Shown: positions 17,430 through 26,512 of the stretch, piece after piece
How positions within the stretch are numbered: the first letter of the stretch is position 1
How the letters are laid out: the number at the start of each line of letters is the position of its first letter
Source: Planctomyces sp.
GTDB lineage: Bacteria > Planctomycetota > Planctomycetia > Planctomycetales > Planctomycetaceae
Assembly (NCBI GenBank): GCA_019636235.1
Contig: JAHBXW010000024.1
Span: forward strand, 1-64,000
Reading direction: 5' to 3'
DNA length: 64,000 nt
Translations under genes and position numbers: made by a program
Notes under the pieces: generated by a model
Database searches by the model: none
What the model was told of the DNA's origin: nothing
Seen by the model: only the letters and a program-made list of their open reading frames with translations

Positions 17430-19130
17430 ATGTTCACACGTCTGACTCGCATCGCCATGTCCCGCGTGACCGTCCGGTTCGTCGCCTTCGCGCTGGCCGC
17501 CGCAATGGCGCTGCCGATGCCTGCTGACGAGCGCCGGCCAGCGCCGGCCGAGGCCCGCTGCGCAACGATGGAAGTCTTCGTGACGGGGGACGCGGAGTTG
17601 TCCCGCGCGGCGCGGGAAGCGATCACAACGGATTACGCCGACCGCAAAGGGCTGCGAGTGACGTTCCATGACGTGGCCGCCAGCGAACAGGCACTGGACC
17701 GCTATTGGGAGCTGATCGATCACTACAAGGTCGCCAAGCCCGGCCTGCCCGCGGTGCATGTCAGCGGGCAGTTCGAGGTCGGATGGGATTCGAAGCGCAC
17801 GCCCGAGCGGCTTAAGCAGGCGTTGACGGTGGAAGTGTTTACGCGTCAGGGCTGCCCGCGTTGCCGCGACGCCCATCCCGTGCTGTTCGAACGGCTGGCG
17901 GCGCGCTACCCGGCCTATGAATTCGTGGAGCGGGACACGGCCCGGTCCGCCGAGGCCGCGAAACGGTTTCAGGAGGTCGCGCAGCAGCACCGCGTGCAGG
18001 CCGCCTCAGTGCCCGCCGTCCATATGTGCCGCAAGTTTCTGGTTGGGTTCCAGAATGCGGAGACGAGTTTCCGTCAGTGGGACGCGGTGCTCAAGGAGGC
18101 GACGATCGAATGCCCGCCGGAACCTGCTCCGGGAAAGGAGACGTCAGGCCAGCGAACGTCCCGGTCCGATTCGAGATCGTCGACATGGACGCCGCCGCTG
18201 CTCTGGGCCGTTGGCCTGGCGATCGCCCAGTCGGAAACGGGTGCAGAGCCCCCCGTCGATCTCGAGCGCGCCACCCCTGTGTCAGAGCCGGAGAGCGACG
18301 CTCCGCCTCCCCGGAGACGCCCTCCACCGGAAACAGCCGGCGACTCGGAGCGCCAGGAGGCCCGCGCGCCGACTTCCGCCGACGCACCGGATGTCGTCAC
18401 AGTCCCCTGGCTGGGCGACATCCGCTGGCGCGACTGGGGGATGCCGGCCTTCACGCTGGCGGTCGGGCTGATTGACGGCTTCAACCCGTGCGCAATGTGG
18501 GTGCTGCTGTTTCTGCTGTCGGTCCTGGTGAACCTTCGCGACCGATGGAAGATCCTGGCGGTGGCGGGCACGTTCGTGGTGATCAGCGGGCTGGCGTACC
18601 TCGCCTTCATGGCCGCCTGGCTGAACCTGTTCCAGTTGGTGAGCCTGGTTCGGCCGGCGCAGATCGCGTTGGGACTGTTGGGGATCGGGATCGGGTCGAT
18701 CCACATCAAGGACTTCTTTGCGTTTCACAAAGGCGTGTCGCTGTCGATTCCCGAATCGGCCAAGCCGCGATTGTACGAGCGCGTGCGTCGAATCGTCGGC
18801 GCGCGGACGTTGTGGGCGGCCATTCTGGGAGCCTCGGTCCTGGCCGTGCTCGTCAACATTGTGGAACTCCTGTGCACCGCGGGCCTGCCAGCGATGTACA
18901 CGGGCATCCTGACGTTGCAGGACTATCCGGTCTGGAAGAACTACGCGTTCCTGCTGCTGTACATCCTCGGGTACATGTTCGACGACGCGCTGATGGTGTC
19001 CGTGGTCGTCGTGACGCTGGGTCGCCACAAGCTGCAGGAGCGCGGAGGGCGAATCCTGAAGCTGATCAGCGGCGGGGTCATTCTGACGCTGGGCGTGCTG
19101 ATGCTGTTCAAGCCGGAGTGGCTGGTCTGA
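17430..19130 (+). CDS. Thioredoxin-fold plus CcdA/DsbD-type transmembrane thiol-redox fusion
   Basis: 566 residues from the ATG at 17430 (ATG at 17457 is an alternative). An N-terminal hydrophobic leader is followed by an exported part with a degenerate thioredoxin-like half and a glutaredoxin-like half containing CPRC (C142, C145). An acidic/Pro-rich linker (about residues 245-330) joins it to a 6-7-helix membrane domain. That domain has FNPCAMW (C354) and ELLCTAG (C482), the paired membrane cysteines of CcdA/DsbD. The protein would carry reducing equivalents across the membrane to its own exported disulfide domain, in the manner of DsbD but with the domains in reverse order. It may serve cytochrome c maturation, which this cytochrome-rich genome needs, or stress repair. 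Confidence 0.8.
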   Translation: MFTRLTRIAMSRVTVRFVAFALAAAMALPMPADERRPAPAEARCATMEVFVTGDAELSRAAREAITTDYADRKGLRVTFHDVAASEQALDRYWELIDHYKVAKPGLPAVHVSGQFEVGWDSKRTPERLKQALTVEVFTRQGCPRCRDAHPVLFERLAARYPAYEFVERDTARSAEAAKRFQEVAQQHRVQAASVPAVHMCRKFLVGFQNAETSFRQWDAVLKEATIECPPEPAPGKETSGQRTSRSDSRSSTWTPPLLWAVGLAIAQSETGAEPPVDLERATPVSEPESDAPPPRRRPPPETAGDSERQEARAPTSADAPDVVTVPWLGDIRWRDWGMPAFTLAVGLIDGFNPCAMWVLLFLLSVLVNLRDRWKILAVAGTFVVISGLAYLAFMAAWLNLFQLVSLVRPAQIALGLLGIGIGSIHIKDFFAFHKGVSLSIPESAKPRLYERVRRIVGARTLWAAILGASVLAVLVNIVELLCTAGLPAMYTGILTLQDYPVWKNYAFLLLYILGYMFDDALMVSVVVVTLGRHKLQERGGRILKLISGGVILTLGVLMLFKPEWLV

Positions 19131-19488
19131 CGAATCGTCGGGCCGCGGGGTTGGCTTGCGGCGCTACATGGGCGGTCCGTACGCCTCCGGAAGCGTGCCT
19201 GAACGTCTCACGTGTGCGGGATGGCGCGCGGGATTCTGTTCGCATGGCCTTCGCGGAATCGTGGAACGGCGCAAGGGGCAGCGCCGATCCAACGTCGTCG
19301 CGGCAGGTTCCGGCAATCCGCCCGTCGGAAGCGCCGACGGCAATCGCGCCGGCACGCTGGTTGCCATTGCAATCGCCTGTCGTGAGGCGAGCAACGGTTG
19401 ACCGGACACGATGCGGCCGGCCGGGCTCATTGTGAGAGGGCGGGCTTGGCTCCGCCCAAGCCGCGCGCTGGAGAACAGGAGGAGAGCC
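19131..19488. other. Intergenic region upstream of the small heat-shock gene
   Basis: 358 bp with no supported gene. Two hairpins can be drawn on the plus strand: TCGCCT-GTCGTG-AGGCGA (19373-19390, extended by an outer GTTGC/GCAAC pair) and GGCTTGG-CTCCGC-CCAAGCC (19443-19462). The second lies in the probable 5' UTR. No CIRCE element is present. Confidence 0.5.
19443..19462 (+). promoter_or_regulatory. 5' UTR hairpin ahead of the small heat-shock gene
   Basis: A perfect 7-bp stem GGCTTGG/CCAAGCC with a 6-nt loop ends 14 bp before the AGGAGG ribosome-binding site. It does not itself cover the ribosome-binding site, so it is not a classical RNA thermometer, but it could stabilise or gate the leader. 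Confidence 0.35.
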
Positions 19489-19959
19489 ATGAAGACGAAT
19501 CTGCCAGGTCGAGTGTCGAGCGGGTTTGCCGGGTTGATGAACCGCGATCCGGTGCGCGCGCTGCGGAGCGAAATGAACGAGTTGTTCGGTCGGTTCTCGG
19601 ACGACTGGGGGGACGGCGGCTGGATGACGGAGTTCCGAGCGCCGTCGATGGACCTCGCGGAGACCGACAAGGAGATTGAGGTCAAAGTCGATGTGCCCGG
19701 CCTCAAGCCCGAGGAGATCAACGTCGAAGTCCAGAACAATGTCCTGGTGATCAGCGGCGAGCACCGGGAAGAGAAGGAAGAGCAGGGGAAGACGTTCCAT
19801 CGGATTGAACGCCGCAGCGGAAGCCTGCAGCGGTCGATCACGCTGCCCTGCGCCGTGCAGGAGAACAAGATCGTCGCGCAGTGCCGCGATGGCGTGCTGA
19901 CGATCACGCTGCCCAAGGCGGAGGAAGCCTGTCGCAGGAAGATTCCGGTCAAGGGTTGA
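19489..19959 (+). CDS. Small heat-shock protein, HSP20/alpha-crystallin family
   Basis: 156 residues; the ATG follows an excellent AGGAGG at 6-bp spacing. The alpha-crystallin domain runs from about residue 50 (MDLAETDKEIEVKVDVPG) through VLVISGEHREE to the C-terminal GVLTITLPKAEE, followed by the short KIPVKG tail that serves as the I-x-V-type anchor. It is an ATP-independent holdase for unfolded cytosolic proteins. It sits with a DUF2892 gene and faces the hydrogenase operon, a grouping common in stress or low-oxygen gene sets. Confidence 0.95.
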   Translation: MKTNLPGRVSSGFAGLMNRDPVRALRSEMNELFGRFSDDWGDGGWMTEFRAPSMDLAETDKEIEVKVDVPGLKPEEINVEVQNNVLVISGEHREEKEEQGKTFHRIERRSGSLQRSITLPCAVQENKIVAQCRDGVLTITLPKAEEACRRKIPVKG

Positions 19960-20054
19960 GCGTGGTTGTGCCTGGGGTGAGTCTCGCCGCCGCGGCGGCA
20001 CGTGGGCTGGTCGCCGCGGTGGGCGAGGACTCCCCAACCAAAGGAACCCGCACG

Positions 20055-20297
20055 ATGATGACCCTCGAACGCCAGGCGCGGATCGTCATCGGCGGGTGCC
20101 TTGTCTTGAGCGCCATGGTCGCCTGGTTCCACTGGGCGGGGCTCGCGGCGCTCATCGTGCTGGGACTGGGGCTGATCGTCACCGGGCTGATGGACCGTTG
20201 CGCAACAATCGCCCTGCTGCGACCGATGCCATGGAATCGCCGGCCGTCGGACACGGCGCCCGCGTGCTCAGCAGATGCGCGGCAGCAGGGCGCCTGA
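20055..20297 (+). CDS. DUF2892 (YgaP-like) inner-membrane protein
   Basis: 80 residues from the ATG at 20055, with AAGGAA upstream. LERQARIVIGG is followed by two membrane helices (about residues 14-30 and 32-48) and a LLRPMPWN segment, the layout of DUF2892 proteins that are often attached to rhodaneses. The usual CPLY cysteine motif is replaced by CATIALL. Its last 30 bp overlap the end of hypE on the other strand. It probably follows hsp20 in one transcript (95-bp gap). Confidence 0.6.
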   Translation: MMTLERQARIVIGGCLVLSAMVAWFHWAGLAALIVLGLGLIVTGLMDRCATIALLRPMPWNRRPSDTAPACSADARQQGA

Positions 20298-21278
20298 GGG
20301 GAGGTCCAGCACGCGGTTGATGCCGAGTGTGCTGTGGAGAATCACGGGCGTCCCGCGCTCGGATTCCGCGCGGCCGATGACGGCCGCCTCCAGGCCGGCG
20401 TTGCAGCTGCGCAGCGCGGCCAGCGCTGCCGGCGCTTGCTCGTCGGGTGTCGCGAGGACCAGCACCCCCTCGTTGGCGATGTGGATCGGGTCCAGGCCCA
20501 GCAGTTCGCAGGCGCCGCGCACGTCGTCCCGAATGGGCAGCCGCGCTTCGTCGACCGTCAGCGACAGGCCGCTCGCGGCCGCCCACTCATGGAGTACGGC
20601 CGCCACGCCGCCGCGCGTTGCATCCCGCATCGCGCGGATCATCACCTTCGCGCCGCGCAGCGCGTCCGCCAGCGGCAGCAGCGATCGGCAGTCGCTGGCC
20701 AATGGCGGCTCGAAACCGAGAGACTCCCGCGCGGCGAGAATCGCCACGCCGTGCCGGCCAATCGAGCTGGACACGATCAGCACGTCTCCCGGTTGGATCG
20801 CCGCGGGTCCGGGGGGCGGGGGATCGATGAGAACGCCGATGCCCGCGGTGGTCAGAAACATGCGGTCGGCCGCGCCGCGCGGCACGACTTTGGTGTCGCC
20901 CGTCACGACCAGGACGTTTGCGATTCGCGCCGCCTCCGCGACGTCGTCCAGCACGCGCTCCAGGACCGAGCGTTCGAGTCCCTCCTCGAGAATCAGCGAC
21001 AGGCTCAACCACTCCGGCCGCGCGCCGGCGACCGCCAGATCGTTGACGGTTCCGAACACGGCCAGCCGCCCGATGCTGCCCCCGGGGAAAAACAGCGGCG
21101 TGACGACGAACGCATCCGTCGTGAAGGTCAGCCGCGATGCGGGGGCGGGCAGGAGGGCCGCGTCCCCCAGCGGCGCCAGGAGCGGATTCCCCAGACGCGG
21201 CGAGATCACGTCTTCAATGAGCCGCCGGGACAGCGATCCCCCCTCGCCGTGCGCCAGTTGAATGCGATCCTCGAACAT
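20268..21278 (-). CDS. hypE: Hydrogenase expression/formation protein HypE
   Basis: 336 residues, the normal size. It has the AIR-synthase-related fold with FTTDAFVVTPLFFPGG and GDTKVVPRG, and ends in the characteristic PRIC, whose terminal Cys is carbamoylated by HypF and dehydrated to the thiocyanate used for the CN ligands. It is the last gene of the hydrogenase cluster, 6 bp after hypD. Confidence 0.95.
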   Translation of the reverse strand: MFEDRIQLAHGEGGSLSRRLIEDVISPRLGNPLLAPLGDAALLPAPASRLTFTTDAFVVTPLFFPGGSIGRLAVFGTVNDLAVAGARPEWLSLSLILEEGLERSVLERVLDDVAEAARIANVLVVTGDTKVVPRGAADRMFLTTAGIGVLIDPPPPGPAAIQPGDVLIVSSSIGRHGVAILAARESLGFEPPLASDCRSLLPLADALRGAKVMIRAMRDATRGGVAAVLHEWAAASGLSLTVDEARLPIRDDVRGACELLGLDPIHIANEGVLVLATPDEQAPAALAALRSCNAGLEAAVIGRAESERGTPVILHSTLGINRVLDLPSGALLPRIC

Positions 21279-21284
21279 GCCGGC

Positions 21285-22406
21285 TCACCGGGGCAACGGA
21301 CAGGCGAGAGGCGGGCGCCGCGTTGAGTAGCGGTAATACGCCGCGCAGGCGCCCTCGGACGAGACCATCGGAGCTCCAAGGGGCATCTCAGGCGTGCAGG
21401 CGACGCCGTAGCTCGGGCACTCATGCGGACGGATGCGTCCGGACAGGACATCGCCGCTGCGACAGTCGCCATCATCGAGCACCGGCAGCGTCGGGGCCGG
21501 ATCGGGATATCGTCGCCGCGCGTCGAAGGCGTGAAAGTCCGGGCGGAACTCGAAGCCGCCCCGCGGCACCGTTCCCAGGCCTCGCCAGGGCCGATCAGCG
21601 ATCGCGAACACGCGGTTGATGTGACCCTGAGCAGCGGGATTGCCCTCGCGGCGGACGCTGCGCTCGTAGCGGTTCGAGACGTCGCAGCGCCCCTGTTCGA
21701 GTTGCGTGACGCACTCGAGAATCCCTTCCAGCAGGTCGACGGGTTCGAAGCCGGCGACGGCGATCGGGACGCGGCAGCGGCGCGCGAGATCCCGGTAATC
21801 GTCGTAGCCGGTGATCGTGCAGACGTGCCCGGCCGCGAGAAACCCCTGCACGCGGTTGTCGGGCGCGTCGACAATCGCCTCCATCGCCGGGAGGACGCGG
21901 ACATGCGCCTGCAGTACGGAGAAATTCGCCAGGCCGCGCGCCTCCGCCTGCAGGACCGCGAGCGCCGTCGCGGGCAGCGTCGTTTCGAACCCGACGGCGA
22001 AGAACACAATCTGGCGTTGCGAGTCGGCCGCCGCCAACTCGACAGCATCGAGCGGCGAGTAGACGATCCGCACCGATCCCCCCTGCGAACGCGCGTCGTT
22101 CAGACTGCCGACGCCCCCGGGCACGCGAAGCATGTCGCCGAATGAGGCCAGCACGGTGTTCGGGCGCAGCGACAGGCGGCAGGCAAAGTCGATCGCCTCC
22201 GCGGGCGTCACGCACACGGGACACCCCGGGCCATGAATCAGCTCCACAACTCCGGCCAGCGCTTCGTCGAGCCCATGCCGCAGCAGGCCATGCGTCTGGC
22301 CGCCGCAGACTTCCATCAGCACCCAGGGGCGCGTGGCCGTGCGCCGGATGCGATCGATCAGCCGTCGGGCCAGGCCAGCATCCCGGAACTCATCGAGATA
22401 TTTCAC
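21285..22406 (-). CDS. hypD: Hydrogenase maturation protein HypD
   Basis: 373 residues. Conserved segments include MEVCGGQTH, HGPGCPVCVTP, FFAVGFETT and the C-terminal Cys set (GRIRPHECPSYG and nearby). HypD binds one 4Fe-4S cluster and, with HypC, forms the scaffold on which the Fe(CN)2CO unit is built. Its start overlaps the hypC stop by 4 bp (ATGA), which implies coupled translation. Confidence 0.95.
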   Translation of the reverse strand: MKYLDEFRDAGLARRLIDRIRRTATRPWVLMEVCGGQTHGLLRHGLDEALAGVVELIHGPGCPVCVTPAEAIDFACRLSLRPNTVLASFGDMLRVPGGVGSLNDARSQGGSVRIVYSPLDAVELAAADSQRQIVFFAVGFETTLPATALAVLQAEARGLANFSVLQAHVRVLPAMEAIVDAPDNRVQGFLAAGHVCTITGYDDYRDLARRCRVPIAVAGFEPVDLLEGILECVTQLEQGRCDVSNRYERSVRREGNPAAQGHINRVFAIADRPWRGLGTVPRGGFEFRPDFHAFDARRRYPDPAPTLPVLDDGDCRSGDVLSGRIRPHECPSYGVACTPEMPLGAPMVSSEGACAAYYRYSTRRPPLACPLPR

Positions 22407-22660
22407 GATTCTCCTTCGAGTTCCTGGATCGGGGTTTCGTCGAGGCTGGCGAGATCGGCCAGCGTGCGCAGCGCGGCCGCCTCGTCAATCCGGCTGATCG
22501 CGACGCCGGCATGCACGATGACGTACTGGCCCACCTCGGCTTCCGGGACGCAGGCCATGCCGCAGGCTCTCCGCACTCCCGCGAACTCGACCTCCGCGGA
22601 GGCGAAGAGCGGGTCGCGGTTCAACCAGCGGATGACTTGCCCCGGGACGCCCAGACACAT
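22403..22660 (-). CDS. hypC: Hydrogenase maturation chaperone HypC
   Basis: 85 residues, beginning MCLGVPGQV, whose Cys2 is the iron-binding residue. It carries the Fe(CN)2CO precursor between HypD and the large subunit. It follows hypB after 24 bp and overlaps hypD by 4 bp. Confidence 0.95.
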   Translation of the reverse strand: MCLGVPGQVIRWLNRDPLFASAEVEFAGVRRACGMACVPEAEVGQYVIVHAGVAISRIDEAAALRTLADLASLDETPIQELEGES

Positions 22661-22684
22661 GACGGCATTCTCCCTGCGTTCCGA

Positions 22685-23368
22685 TCACTTGGCGGCGGCC
22701 GGCGACAGCGCCAGCATGCGCGACCGGGCGGCCTCCAGCAGCTCGCACCACGCGGCGACCCCCTCGCCGCGATGCGCCGCCACTGTCACCGTCGCCAGTT
22801 CCGGTTGGATCCGGCGGGCATCCTCCACCGCCCGCGACGCATCAAACGGCACATACGGCAGCAGGTCGCCCTTGCTGATGACGAGCGCCTGCGACGTTCT
22901 AAACATTTTCGGATATTTTCCCGGCTTGTCATCCCCTTCCGTCGTGCTCAGCAGGACGACTCGCAGATGTTCGGCGAGGTCGTGCGACGCGGGGCAGACG
23001 AGATTGCCGATGTTTTCGATGAACAGGAACTCCAGGTTCGGGAGATTCAGGTCGGCCAGACCCCGCTGCACGAGCGGCAGTTCCAGATGGCAGGCGCCGC
23101 CGGTCGTCAACTGCCGGACGGGAACCCAGGGCGCCAGGCGCTCCGCATCCCGATCGGTGGCGATGTCCCCGACCAGCACGGCGATTCGCCGCCGTCCCCC
23201 CCAGTGCTTCGCCGTGGCCTCCAGCAGCGTGGTCTTGCCCGCGCCGGGCGAGGACACAATGTTGACCACCAGCGTCCCTTGGCGGCGGAACTCGTCGCGC
23301 ATGCGTGCGGCCTGCTCCCGCAGCGAGGCGTCGACCGGCCGGTTCACGGGGATTGTCACGCTGGGCAT
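22685..23368 (-). CDS. hypB: Hydrogenase nickel-incorporation GTPase HypB
   Basis: 227 residues. The P-loop is SSPGAGKTT, switch residues lie in LVGDIATDRDAER, the metal site in ENIGNLVCPASHDL and base recognition in ISKGDL. There is no His-rich nickel-storage N-terminus, so it is the plain form of HypB. It works with HypA to insert nickel. Its start overlaps hypA by 13 bp. Confidence 0.95.
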   Translation of the reverse strand: MPSVTIPVNRPVDASLREQAARMRDEFRRQGTLVVNIVSSPGAGKTTLLEATAKHWGGRRRIAVLVGDIATDRDAERLAPWVPVRQLTTGGACHLELPLVQRGLADLNLPNLEFLFIENIGNLVCPASHDLAEHLRVVLLSTTEGDDKPGKYPKMFRTSQALVISKGDLLPYVPFDASRAVEDARRIQPELATVTVAAHRGEGVAAWCELLEAARSRMLALSPAAAK

Positions 23369-23763
23369 GTCGGCTTCTCCGAGTCGGCGGTCAACGGGGC
23401 GGTCGCAGCTGCATCGTCGTCGGCGACAATCGTCACGTCGATCAGCCGAAATTCATCGCCGCTGACAATCCGCGTGCCGAGCGATCCGCAGGCCGGACAG
23501 GCGAATCGCAGGACCGACGCGTCAAACTCGTGTGCGCAATCCCGACAGCGGACGACCAGCGGCGGCGTCTCGCACAGCAGCTCCGCGCCGCGACAGGGGG
23601 TGTCATCCACGAGACGTTCGAACGCGGTCTCCACCAGCAGCCGCTCGACTCCCGACAGCGGACCGACTTCGACGCGCAGCGACAGCACGCGCACACCGCC
23701 AGCGTTCTTCAGGACGTCGGAGGCCGCGTTCAGCAGCGCGCGAACCAGCGATTCCTCATGCAT
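23356..23763 (-). CDS. hypA: Hydrogenase nickel metallochaperone HypA
   Basis: 135 residues. It begins MHEESLV, giving the nickel-binding His2, and has the zinc-binding pair CRDC and CPAC. It is slightly longer than typical HypA (about 115) because of a C-terminal tail. The start overlaps the endopeptidase stop by 8 bp. Confidence 0.95.
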   Translation of the reverse strand: MHEESLVRALLNAASDVLKNAGGVRVLSLRVEVGPLSGVERLLVETAFERLVDDTPCRGAELLCETPPLVVRCRDCAHEFDASVLRFACPACGSLGTRIVSGDEFRLIDVTIVADDDAAATAPLTADSEKPTCPA

Positions 23764-24286
23764 CGACGGGACCTCCCGATGACGGTACGCAGATGTCCTG
23801 CATCAGAATCCGATCGGCAACGTCCGGAACGGCGCTGAGCAAAGCCTCCGCCAGTTCCGATTGCGGTGCGAAGTTCCGCGCGGAGACGCCCCAGACCACG
23901 ACCTCCGGCGGCAGACCGCCGATCCGCTCCGCGAGCGCCAACGACTCCGGCAGGCCGATGGCGTGCGTGCCGCTGGCGCGGAGCAGGCGAATCTCAGGCG
24001 CGGGCCAGGTCCAGCGCCGGGCCGCGCCGATCGGGTCGGACATCCGGCAGGCGTCGATGATCACGACCCGCTCGAAGCCCTGCATCTCGGTGCACACATC
24101 CACCGGCAGCGTCAGGCAGCGGACCGCGACATCGTCTCGCGTGCGACGGGCGATCTCCTCCGCGACCAGCCAGCCGATGCGGTCGTCGCCGTGCGGGCTG
24201 CCCAGGCCGACGACCAGCGTCCCCGTGCGCACAGCCGACGGGGGCGGTCCCGCCTCCGCTTCCCGGCGATGGACGTCCAGCCTCAT
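23756..24286 (-). CDS. [NiFe]-hydrogenase maturation endopeptidase (HyaD/HycI family)
   Basis: 176 residues from the ATG at 24286, which overlaps the large-subunit stop by 4 bp; a longer frame to 24364 lies inside that gene. VVGLGSPHGDDRIGW carries the first metal-binding Asp, IIDACRM the second, and GTHAIGLPESL the His. It removes the C-terminal peptide of the large subunit once nickel is in place. It should act on the adjacent large subunit, which keeps its extension. Confidence 0.9.
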   Translation of the reverse strand: MRLDVHRREAEAGPPPSAVRTGTLVVGLGSPHGDDRIGWLVAEEIARRTRDDVAVRCLTLPVDVCTEMQGFERVVIIDACRMSDPIGAARRWTWPAPEIRLLRASGTHAIGLPESLALAERIGGLPPEVVVWGVSARNFAPQSELAEALLSAVPDVADRILMQDICVPSSGGPVDA

Positions 24287-25587
24287 GTGCGCTCCACCTG
24301 CAGCTTGAGGAAATGCGTCGAGCAACTGATGCAGGGGTCGTAGTTGCGGATCAGTTTCTCGCATTCGAGGGCGGCGGCCTCATCATCCCCGTTGAGGACG
24401 GTCGGCAGAAAGCCCCGCAGGTCCGCTTCGATCTGCCGCTGATTCTGCGACGTCGGAGGAATGATGTTCGCCTCCGCGACCGTGCCGTCCGCCCGCACGC
24501 GGTACCGATGAAAGATCAGGCCCCGGGGCGCTTCGGTCGCCGCGCAGCCTTCGCCGTCGCGATCGACCAGCGGCACGCGCGACGGCCGCGCCTGAGACGC
24601 GGCGCGGAGGATCTCGAGCGCTTCTTCGAAGGCGTGAGTCAGCTCCAGCCCGCGGGCGACGATCGAGTGGAACATGTTCTGCGACGGCCACTCGATGCCG
24701 ACCTCGTCCGCCAGCCGACGGGCCTTCGGCGACAGTCGGTCGAGGTTCAGACCGACCCGCGCCAGGGGACCCACCAGGTAGGGCGTCCGCGCGGGCAGCC
24801 GCTCCGACTGCAGGGCCGTGGAATGCGCCGCGTGCACCTCGGCGAACTCGCGGTCGTAATCGTCGACCTCGATCGACAATCCCCGGCTGGAGACGATCCG
24901 GCCTTCGTTCATCGGGTATTCATCCGGATGGCTCAACGAAACGAGTTCGTAGTTCTGCGTGAACTCGGGGAATGTGAACCCCGCCGCCCAGCGCGTCGCT
25001 TCGATGGCCGCCTCCAGCCCCCATTCGAAGTCCGGGACCAGTTCGGCGAACTGCTCCAGCTTCGGGGCGCGATAGAAGCCGCCCACGGCGACGTTCACGG
25101 GGTGAATGGCCCGACCGCCCAGCACCTCCAGCAACCGGTTGCCCTGCTTCTTCAGCCGCAGCCCGCGCGTTACGGCTTCCGGGTGCTGCTCGGCGAGTGC
25201 GATGCCGCTGGGGAGATTGAAGAAGTCGGGGGCATGCAGCAGATGCATGTGCAGGCCGTGGCTTTCGATCCACTCGCCGCAATACAGCAGTCGTCGCAGG
25301 CGCCGGATTTCGGGGGTGATGGCCGCGCCCAGCGCGCGCTCGATCGCGTGCACGGCCGTCATTTGATAGGCGACGGGACAGATGCCGCAGATCCTGGCGA
25401 CGATGTCCGGAACCTCGCGCAGCGGCCGTCCGCGGAGGAAGGCTTCGAAGAATCGCGGCGGCTCGTAAATCCGCAACTGCACATCCTCGATCGCGCCGTC
25501 GCTGAGGCGCACGCTCAACCCGCCCTCCCCCTCGACGCGAGTCAGGGCTTCGATGGTGATCGTGCGGGCGGCTTTGCGGCGATCCAT
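24283..25587 (-). CDS. hydA: [NiFe]-hydrogenase large (alpha) subunit, group 3b type
   Basis: 434 residues from the ATG at 25587; the open frame upstream to 26130 is spurious overlap with the small-subunit gene. Nickel ligands are in RICGICP (C67, C70) and DPCISCSTH (C419, C422). Cleavage after H425 would remove nine residues. ITIEALTRVEGEGG is the conserved N-terminal motif. Length and partners (two-domain flavoprotein and ferredoxin-type subunits) point to the bidirectional NAD(P)-linked group 3b (sulfhydrogenase) class, soluble in the cytoplasm. The subgroup is inferred from operon make-up, not from a tree. Confidence 0.92.
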   Translation of the reverse strand: MDRRKAARTITIEALTRVEGEGGLSVRLSDGAIEDVQLRIYEPPRFFEAFLRGRPLREVPDIVARICGICPVAYQMTAVHAIERALGAAITPEIRRLRRLLYCGEWIESHGLHMHLLHAPDFFNLPSGIALAEQHPEAVTRGLRLKKQGNRLLEVLGGRAIHPVNVAVGGFYRAPKLEQFAELVPDFEWGLEAAIEATRWAAGFTFPEFTQNYELVSLSHPDEYPMNEGRIVSSRGLSIEVDDYDREFAEVHAAHSTALQSERLPARTPYLVGPLARVGLNLDRLSPKARRLADEVGIEWPSQNMFHSIVARGLELTHAFEEALEILRAASQARPSRVPLVDRDGEGCAATEAPRGLIFHRYRVRADGTVAEANIIPPTSQNQRQIEADLRGFLPTVLNGDDEAAALECEKLIRNYDPCISCSTHFLKLQVERT

Positions 25588-25720
25588 GATCGTTCGGCGG
25601 TCAATGGCAACAGGGTTCAAAGGCCGCGGCGCGCGAGTCCGCGGACATCCAAGCGGCGGGACGCTTGCCCGCGGGACATTTCGAGGTCGGCCGCGGGACG
25701 CGGATCGGATGAAGCATCGT

Positions 25721-26512
25721 TCAATCTCCCGCGCCCGCCAGGCGTTCGATTCGCTCGCTCTCCTCCCGGAAGGCGGTCGCGGCGGCGTTGTAATTTCGCA
25801 GCAGCGGCAGGAGCTGCGCGGGTCCATGCCCCGTCGCAAGATACTGGTCCGACAGGCTGCGCGGGTTCGCCTGCAGCGCCGGTCCGAAGCAGCCGTAGCA
25901 GCCGCGGTCGCAGCCCGGACAGAGCGCGCCGCATCCGGATTGCGTGATCGGCCCCAGGCAGGCGAGGCCCTGCGCGACGGCGACGCAGACCGTGCCGTTC
26001 CGTTTGCAGTCCAGGCAGACCGCGTGCCGCGCGACGCGCGGCGTTCGCCCCTGCAGCAGCGCGCCGACCACCTCCAGCAACTGGAACTGGTTGATCGGAC
26101 AGCCGCGCAGCTCGAAGTCGACCCGCACATGGTCGGCGATGGCGGTCGACGTCGCGAGCGTCGAGATGTACTGCGGAGAGGCGTAGACGGCCTGCAGGAA
26201 CTCGTCCGTGTCGGCCCAGTTGCGGAGCGCCTGGATGCCGCCGGACGTCGCGCACGCGCCGATCGTGATCAACGTTCGACACTGGGCGCGGATGTCCTGG
26301 ATCCGCTGCGCGTCGTGCGCAGTCGTAATCGAACCTTCCACGAGCCCGATGTCGTACGGTCCCGGAGCGATCGCGCTCGTCGCCTCCAGAAAGTAGGCGA
26401 TCTCGACGGCGCCGGCGAATTCCAGCAATTCATCCTCGGCGTCCAGCAGCGACAACTGGCAGCCATCGCAGGATGCGAATTTGAACACCGCGAGTCGGGG
26501 ACGGGTCGCCAT
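25721..26512 (-). CDS. hydD: [NiFe]-hydrogenase small (delta) subunit
   Basis: 263 residues with no Tat leader, so it is cytoplasmic. The proximal cluster uses FASCDGCQ, IGACATSGG and RGCPIN. A C-terminal Cys-rich segment (CLDCKRNGTVC, then SGCGALCPGCDRGCYGCFG) holds the further 4Fe-4S clusters of the group 3 type. The start is joined to the hydG stop as TAATG. A 133-bp gap with no clear structure separates it from the large subunit, unusual in such a compact cluster. Confidence 0.92.
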   Translation of the reverse strand: MATRPRLAVFKFASCDGCQLSLLDAEDELLEFAGAVEIAYFLEATSAIAPGPYDIGLVEGSITTAHDAQRIQDIRAQCRTLITIGACATSGGIQALRNWADTDEFLQAVYASPQYISTLATSTAIADHVRVDFELRGCPINQFQLLEVVGALLQGRTPRVARHAVCLDCKRNGTVCVAVAQGLACLGPITQSGCGALCPGCDRGCYGCFGPALQANPRSLSDQYLATGHGPAQLLPLLRNYNAAATAFREESERIERLAGAGD

